NCBI GenBank assembly: GCA_030614245.1 | Contig: JAUWKK010000020.1 | Location: 1 to 15,711, forward strand | DNA from: Planctomycetota bacterium | Lineage (GTDB): Bacteria > Planctomycetota > PUPC01 > JABMSA01 > JAUWKK01 | Length of the DNA: 15,711 bases | Direction: 5' to 3' | Shown: positions 13,468-15,711 of the stretch, in pieces | How positions within the stretch are numbered: position 1 is the first letter of the stretch | How the letters are laid out: the number at the start of each line of letters is the position of its first letter | Notes under the pieces: generated by a model | What the model was told of the DNA's origin: nothing | The model's input: the letters and a program-made list of their open reading frames with translations, nothing else | The model's database searches: none | Program-made: the position numbers and the translations under genes

Positions 13468-13550
13468 GAGCCGGTTGTGTTGTGCCCCCGGGACCGTGGC
13501 ATGTTGCGGGCCCGCCTCGCATTTGTTTAGCCCAACTTGCGCAGTTAGCC
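13468..13550 (-). repeat. Dispersed about 84-bp repeat, copy 2
   Basis: Minus-strand order: GGCTAACTGCG, a second GGCTAA unit 11 bases further on, a perfect palindrome GCGGGCCCGC (13507-13516), the core CCCGCAACATGCCACG shared exactly with copy 1, then CACAACACAACCGGCTCGG. It lies upstream of the aldo/keto reductase promoter. Its outer edge coincides with the left terminal repeat of the IS at 13547. Confidence 0.7.
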
Positions 13551-13561
13551 CATCTTCTACA
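13547..13561. repeat. Outer left terminal inverted repeat of the IS
   Basis: AGCCCATCTTCTACA, a perfect inverted match to 15492-15506. It overlaps the edge of the dispersed repeat by four bases. Confidence 0.6.
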
Positions 13562-13614
13562 GCACGATTCTGTAAGTGCAACCCAATCCACCGTTTACAG
13601 AAACCGAAAAGGGC

Positions 13615-13633
13615 GTAGTGCCACACTTTTCCC
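13615..13633. repeat. Inner left inverted repeat of the IS
   Basis: GTAGTGCCACACTTTTCCC; its partner on the right is GTAGTGCCACGACTTTTTCCC read on the minus strand (15413-15393). The identical first ten bases support a transposase-recognition role. Confidence 0.6.
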
Positions 13634-13660
13634 TGTGATAAGCCACCAGATGCGAGCCCG

Positions 13661-15322
13661 TCAGCACTGGCGCAGCACCGGCGGCAGCGCCACTCCGCAA
13701 GCCTTGAATACCTTCGCCGCTGCCGGTTTTGTCTCGGTCCGGACGAGGTATTTCTTGCCGTTGACGTCGATCTCGGTCTCGGCCAGGTTGTCCAGATCTC
13801 GAACGACATCGGCCCATTCCAGAGGCGGCTCATCTGCATCGGTCCGTTTTTGTTCCAGCCGATCTTGCAGCTCTTTGCGCAGTATGAGCGCGAGGAACGA
13901 ACACCAGACGTGTCCGCGAATCGGGTCGTCGCATTTGTGATAAATCGGCCGCGTCTGCAGCAGCGATTTCATCGAGCGGAAGATCGACTCGACCATCCAA
14001 AGCTGCTTGTATTTGAGCGCCGTTTCTTCTGCCGTCAGGTTTGCGTTGGTGGTGAGCACCCATTTCCCGTCGTAGCGAGCTTCCTGCTCGATCTTGTCCT
14101 CGTCGATGGCGAAGTGCTCCTTCGGGTTTTTCAGAAATCGCCGATAGCCCTTGTTGCCCACCAGCGATTTGTCTCCCCGCTTCATGGCTTCGCGCAGCGC
14201 CGCCACGATGGCCTCGCGGTCGTGCCGGTCCTTCCCGGCCTGGTCCTCATTGAGGCACACGATGTATCTCCGGTCGCCCACGAGCACCTCCTTCACCTTG
14301 AGCGGCGCCGGGGCCTTCGCGTTCTTGCCGGTGGGCGTCACTTCGTGATAGCGTCCGCCGCGCGCCAACACGTCGTCCCTGACTTCTTTCACGCTGCGCA
14401 GGCGCACGCCCAGGATGTGTTTCCACTTGAGCGCATCGACCTGCTCCATCGTGTTCTCGCTGATCATACCGCGGTCGGCCACGATGCAGATGTTGCGGAT
14501 GCCGAAGCGGGTGCGCAGGCGCTCGACAATGGGAATCAGAGTCGTCACGTCCGTGGTGTTGCCCGGCCACATCTCCGAGCAGACGGGGTTCCCCTCAGAG
14601 TCCACCACCACGCCGACGACCATCTGCTTGAGGTCCGGGCGGTGGTCCTTCGACTTCCCGTGCCGGCCGATTTCCTCGCCGCCCCCACCCTCGAAATAGA
14701 TCGAGGTCGTATCGAAGAAGACGAGGTCGAGGCCGGTGAAAAGATGCCGGCGACGCGCAAACAGGCGCTCCTCGATCAGGTCTTTCGTGCAGCGGGGCGC
14801 GAACGGCGTGGCGTCGTCCTGCTCATCATCCGGAAGCGGCTCGCCCAACCAATTCATGGCGCGATAGAATTGGTGCAGCTCGACCGCGTCATTTCCCTCG
14901 ATCCGGTAATCGTCCTTCCACCGCTCGGCCTGGCGGTTGCTGCCCGGAGCAAACAGCCGGTGCAGTACCGTGATGAACACCGCACGCTCGAGGGGAAACT
15001 CGAACTTCCGCGTCCCCGCCAGAGCGTTGAGCACGCGGTCGATCCCCAGCTCGCGCCAGAGCCGCTCGACAATAAGCGCCGGCCCGATCTTGCGCGAGGC
15101 GGTCGTGCTGATGTCATTCCTGCTGTGCGCGCCGATGACGCCGAGCTTCTCCGAGAACCGCTGCATCGAGACCATGAGAGCGTCGAGTCTGCCGGTCTTT
15201 TGCAGAACGCCCAGCCGTCCCAAAGTGGTCAGGACACGCTGCCTCACTTTGCCGTCCAGTCGCTGGTTTTCCACAATCTGCAGGTAAACTCGCTCGCCGT
15301 TTCTCTTGGTCCGCACAAACAT
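13661..15322 (-). CDS. IS1634-family DDE transposase
   Basis: The 553-residue protein is a full-length transposase of the IS1634 group in the IS4 superfamily, which cuts and joins the ends of its own element. The DDE triad is visible as D204 in LVFFDTTSIYFEG, D283 in CIVADRGMISENT and E445 in LWMVESIFRSMKSLLQTRPIYH; this last motif is the Y-x2-R-x3-E-x6-K-like signature region, in which K452 follows the glutamate by seven. The N-terminal MFVRTKRNGERVYLQIVEN is typical of the group. The ATG at 15322 was chosen because GGAGGT stands just five bases upstream; ATGs at 15334 and 15346 are alternatives. There is no frameshift or internal stop, so the element may be active. It ends 46 bases inside the left inner inverted repeat. 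Confidence 0.93.
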   Translation of the reverse strand: MFVRTKRNGERVYLQIVENQRLDGKVRQRVLTTLGRLGVLQKTGRLDALMVSMQRFSEKLGVIGAHSRNDISTTASRKIGPALIVERLWRELGIDRVLNALAGTRKFEFPLERAVFITVLHRLFAPGSNRQAERWKDDYRIEGNDAVELHQFYRAMNWLGEPLPDDEQDDATPFAPRCTKDLIEERLFARRRHLFTGLDLVFFDTTSIYFEGGGGEEIGRHGKSKDHRPDLKQMVVGVVVDSEGNPVCSEMWPGNTTDVTTLIPIVERLRTRFGIRNICIVADRGMISENTMEQVDALKWKHILGVRLRSVKEVRDDVLARGGRYHEVTPTGKNAKAPAPLKVKEVLVGDRRYIVCLNEDQAGKDRHDREAIVAALREAMKRGDKSLVGNKGYRRFLKNPKEHFAIDEDKIEQEARYDGKWVLTTNANLTAEETALKYKQLWMVESIFRSMKSLLQTRPIYHKCDDPIRGHVWCSFLALILRKELQDRLEQKRTDADEPPLEWADVVRDLDNLAETEIDVNGKKYLVRTETKPAAAKVFKACGVALPPVLRQC

Positions 15323-15392
15323 GGCTACCTCCATTAGTTCCACCATGGATTATAGCCCTGTCATATCCAGAGTCAAGAGAAAAATGCCGTCC

Positions 15393-15413
15393 GGGAAAAA
15401 GTCGTGGCACTAC
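15393..15413. repeat. Inner right inverted repeat of the IS
   Basis: Complement of GTAGTGCCACGACTTTTTCCC; pairs with 13615-13633 except for two inserted bases. Confidence 0.6.
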
Positions 15414-15491
15414 ATTTTGCTCTCCATTCATGGGCCGACCGTTGAAAACAAAGGACTTACGGCAAAAAAACGGCTGTTTTCACGGCGCAAG

Positions 15492-15506
15492 TGTAGAAGA
15501 TGGGCT
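15492..15506. repeat. Outer right terminal inverted repeat of the IS
   Basis: TGTAGAAGATGGGCT, perfect inverted partner of 13547-13561. Only 13 bases separate it from the solitary CRISPR-type repeat. Confidence 0.6.
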
Positions 15507-15519
15507 TGACCTCATGGAA

Positions 15520-15552
15520 GTCGCCCCCTCGCACGGGGGCGTGGATTGAAAC
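15520..15552 (+). CRISPR. Solitary type I-C-like CRISPR repeat
   Basis: A 33-base unit starts GTCGCCCCC and ends GTGGATTGAAAC, with a 6-bp stem GCCCCC (15523-15528) and GGGGGC (15535-15540) around a 6-base loop. Length, stem and the GTGGATTGAAAC tail are those of type I-C repeats. No second full repeat occurs before the window ends; only GACGCCCCCGCCA at 15586-15598 faintly recalls the repeat start, at about one spacer length (33 bases). No cas gene is in the window. This is probably an array remnant or the last repeat of a lost array. The rest of 15553-15692 shows nothing else recognisable. Confidence 0.6.
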
Positions 15553-15692
15553 ACGATGATGCTTACAGCGTAGAGACAGTGCACAGACGCCCCCGCCAGA
15601 ATAACTTTCCTCGCACGTCCGGGCGGGCGGTGTCAGGCGGCGCGGACGGGGGATCGAGCAGTAATATATGTCAAAGCTCGCCGGAGACGTTT

Positions 15693-15711
15693 ATGAGCGA
15701 CCAGCACGAGC
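15693..15711 (+). CDS. Possible start of a rightward gene, cut by window end
   Basis: ATG at 15693 follows a GGAGA site (15683-15687) by five bases and reads MSDQHE before the edge. An alternative ATG at 15668 opens another frame (MSKLAGDVYERPAR) but has a weaker ribosome site. Too short to identify. Confidence 0.3.

Larger units (their letters stand above)
13547..15506 (-). mobile_element. IS1634-type insertion sequence, about 1.96 kb
   Basis: One full-length DDE transposase gene is bracketed by a 15-base perfect inverted pair, AGCCCATCTTCTACA at 13547-13561 and its complement at 15492-15506. A second, inner inverted pair is GTAGTGCCACACTTTTCCC at 13615-13633, matched with one substitution-like gap region at 15393-15413. 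GTAAGT motifs lie between the two pairs on both sides. The exact tips are uncertain by a few bases, and the inner pair could be the true ends. I found no target-site duplication for either choice (flanks GCAGTT/TGACCT for the outer pair). Confidence 0.7.

Noticed and set aside
13850..15337. 495-codon rightward frame opposite the transposase
   Set aside because: The leftward frame is a textbook DDE transposase; the opposite frame is a high-GC codon-bias shadow without domain signals.
15586..15598. Second CRISPR repeat
   Set aside because: Only GACGCCCCCGCCA recalls the repeat start; the stem partner and the GATTGAAAC tail are missing.

Overview
The window is a piece of a GC-rich bacterial chromosome with clear Shine-Dalgarno sites, sigma70-like promoters and ordinary bacterial housekeeping genes (ruvC, surE, tldD/tldE). 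No rRNA or tRNA is present to fix the taxon. The mix of a secreted BNR-repeat protein, ferredoxin-fused aldo/keto reductase, lipoprotein amidase and many intergenic repeats recalls uncultured Armatimonadota/Planctomycetota-type genomes; this is an impression only.

Layout. 1-1324 (-) is the N-terminal part of a secreted BNR/Asp-box sialidase-like protein, divergent from ruvC (1447-1923, +). Two leftward genes follow, each with its own good promoter: a small protein-kinase-like protein (1944-2711) and a class I SAM methyltransferase (2814-3515). A lipoprotein N-acetylmuramoyl-L-alanine amidase (3884-4585, +) is followed by a 500-bp non-coding stretch rich in nested inverted repeats. From 11095 down to 5088 the genes run leftward: a zinc alcohol dehydrogenase, a tract of degenerate tandem heptamers, a membrane-anchored HExxH peptidase, a 27-codon relic of alanine dehydrogenase, surE, tldD and tldE. 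The peptidase, relic and surE are linked by ATGA overlaps, so peptidase-surE-tldD-tldE looks like one transcription unit.

To the right lie a decayed IS1634-like transposase tail, a membrane protein with a TrkA-C (RCK_C) domain and a TrkH-like pore signature, an aldo/keto reductase fused to a 2x[4Fe-4S] ferredoxin domain, and an intact IS1634-type insertion sequence (about 13547-15506). Just outside the IS is one solitary type I-C-like CRISPR repeat with no array. The last bases may hold the start of a rightward gene.

The least explained signals are: (i) an about 84-bp dispersed repeat found twice, each copy just upstream of a strong promoter of an oxidoreductase gene and each abutting an IS1634-like end; (ii) the alanine dehydrogenase relic acting as a bridge with ATGA overlaps at both ends; (iii) the lone CRISPR repeat beside an IS that lacks a target duplication. 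No complete undescribed system can be demonstrated from the sequence alone.
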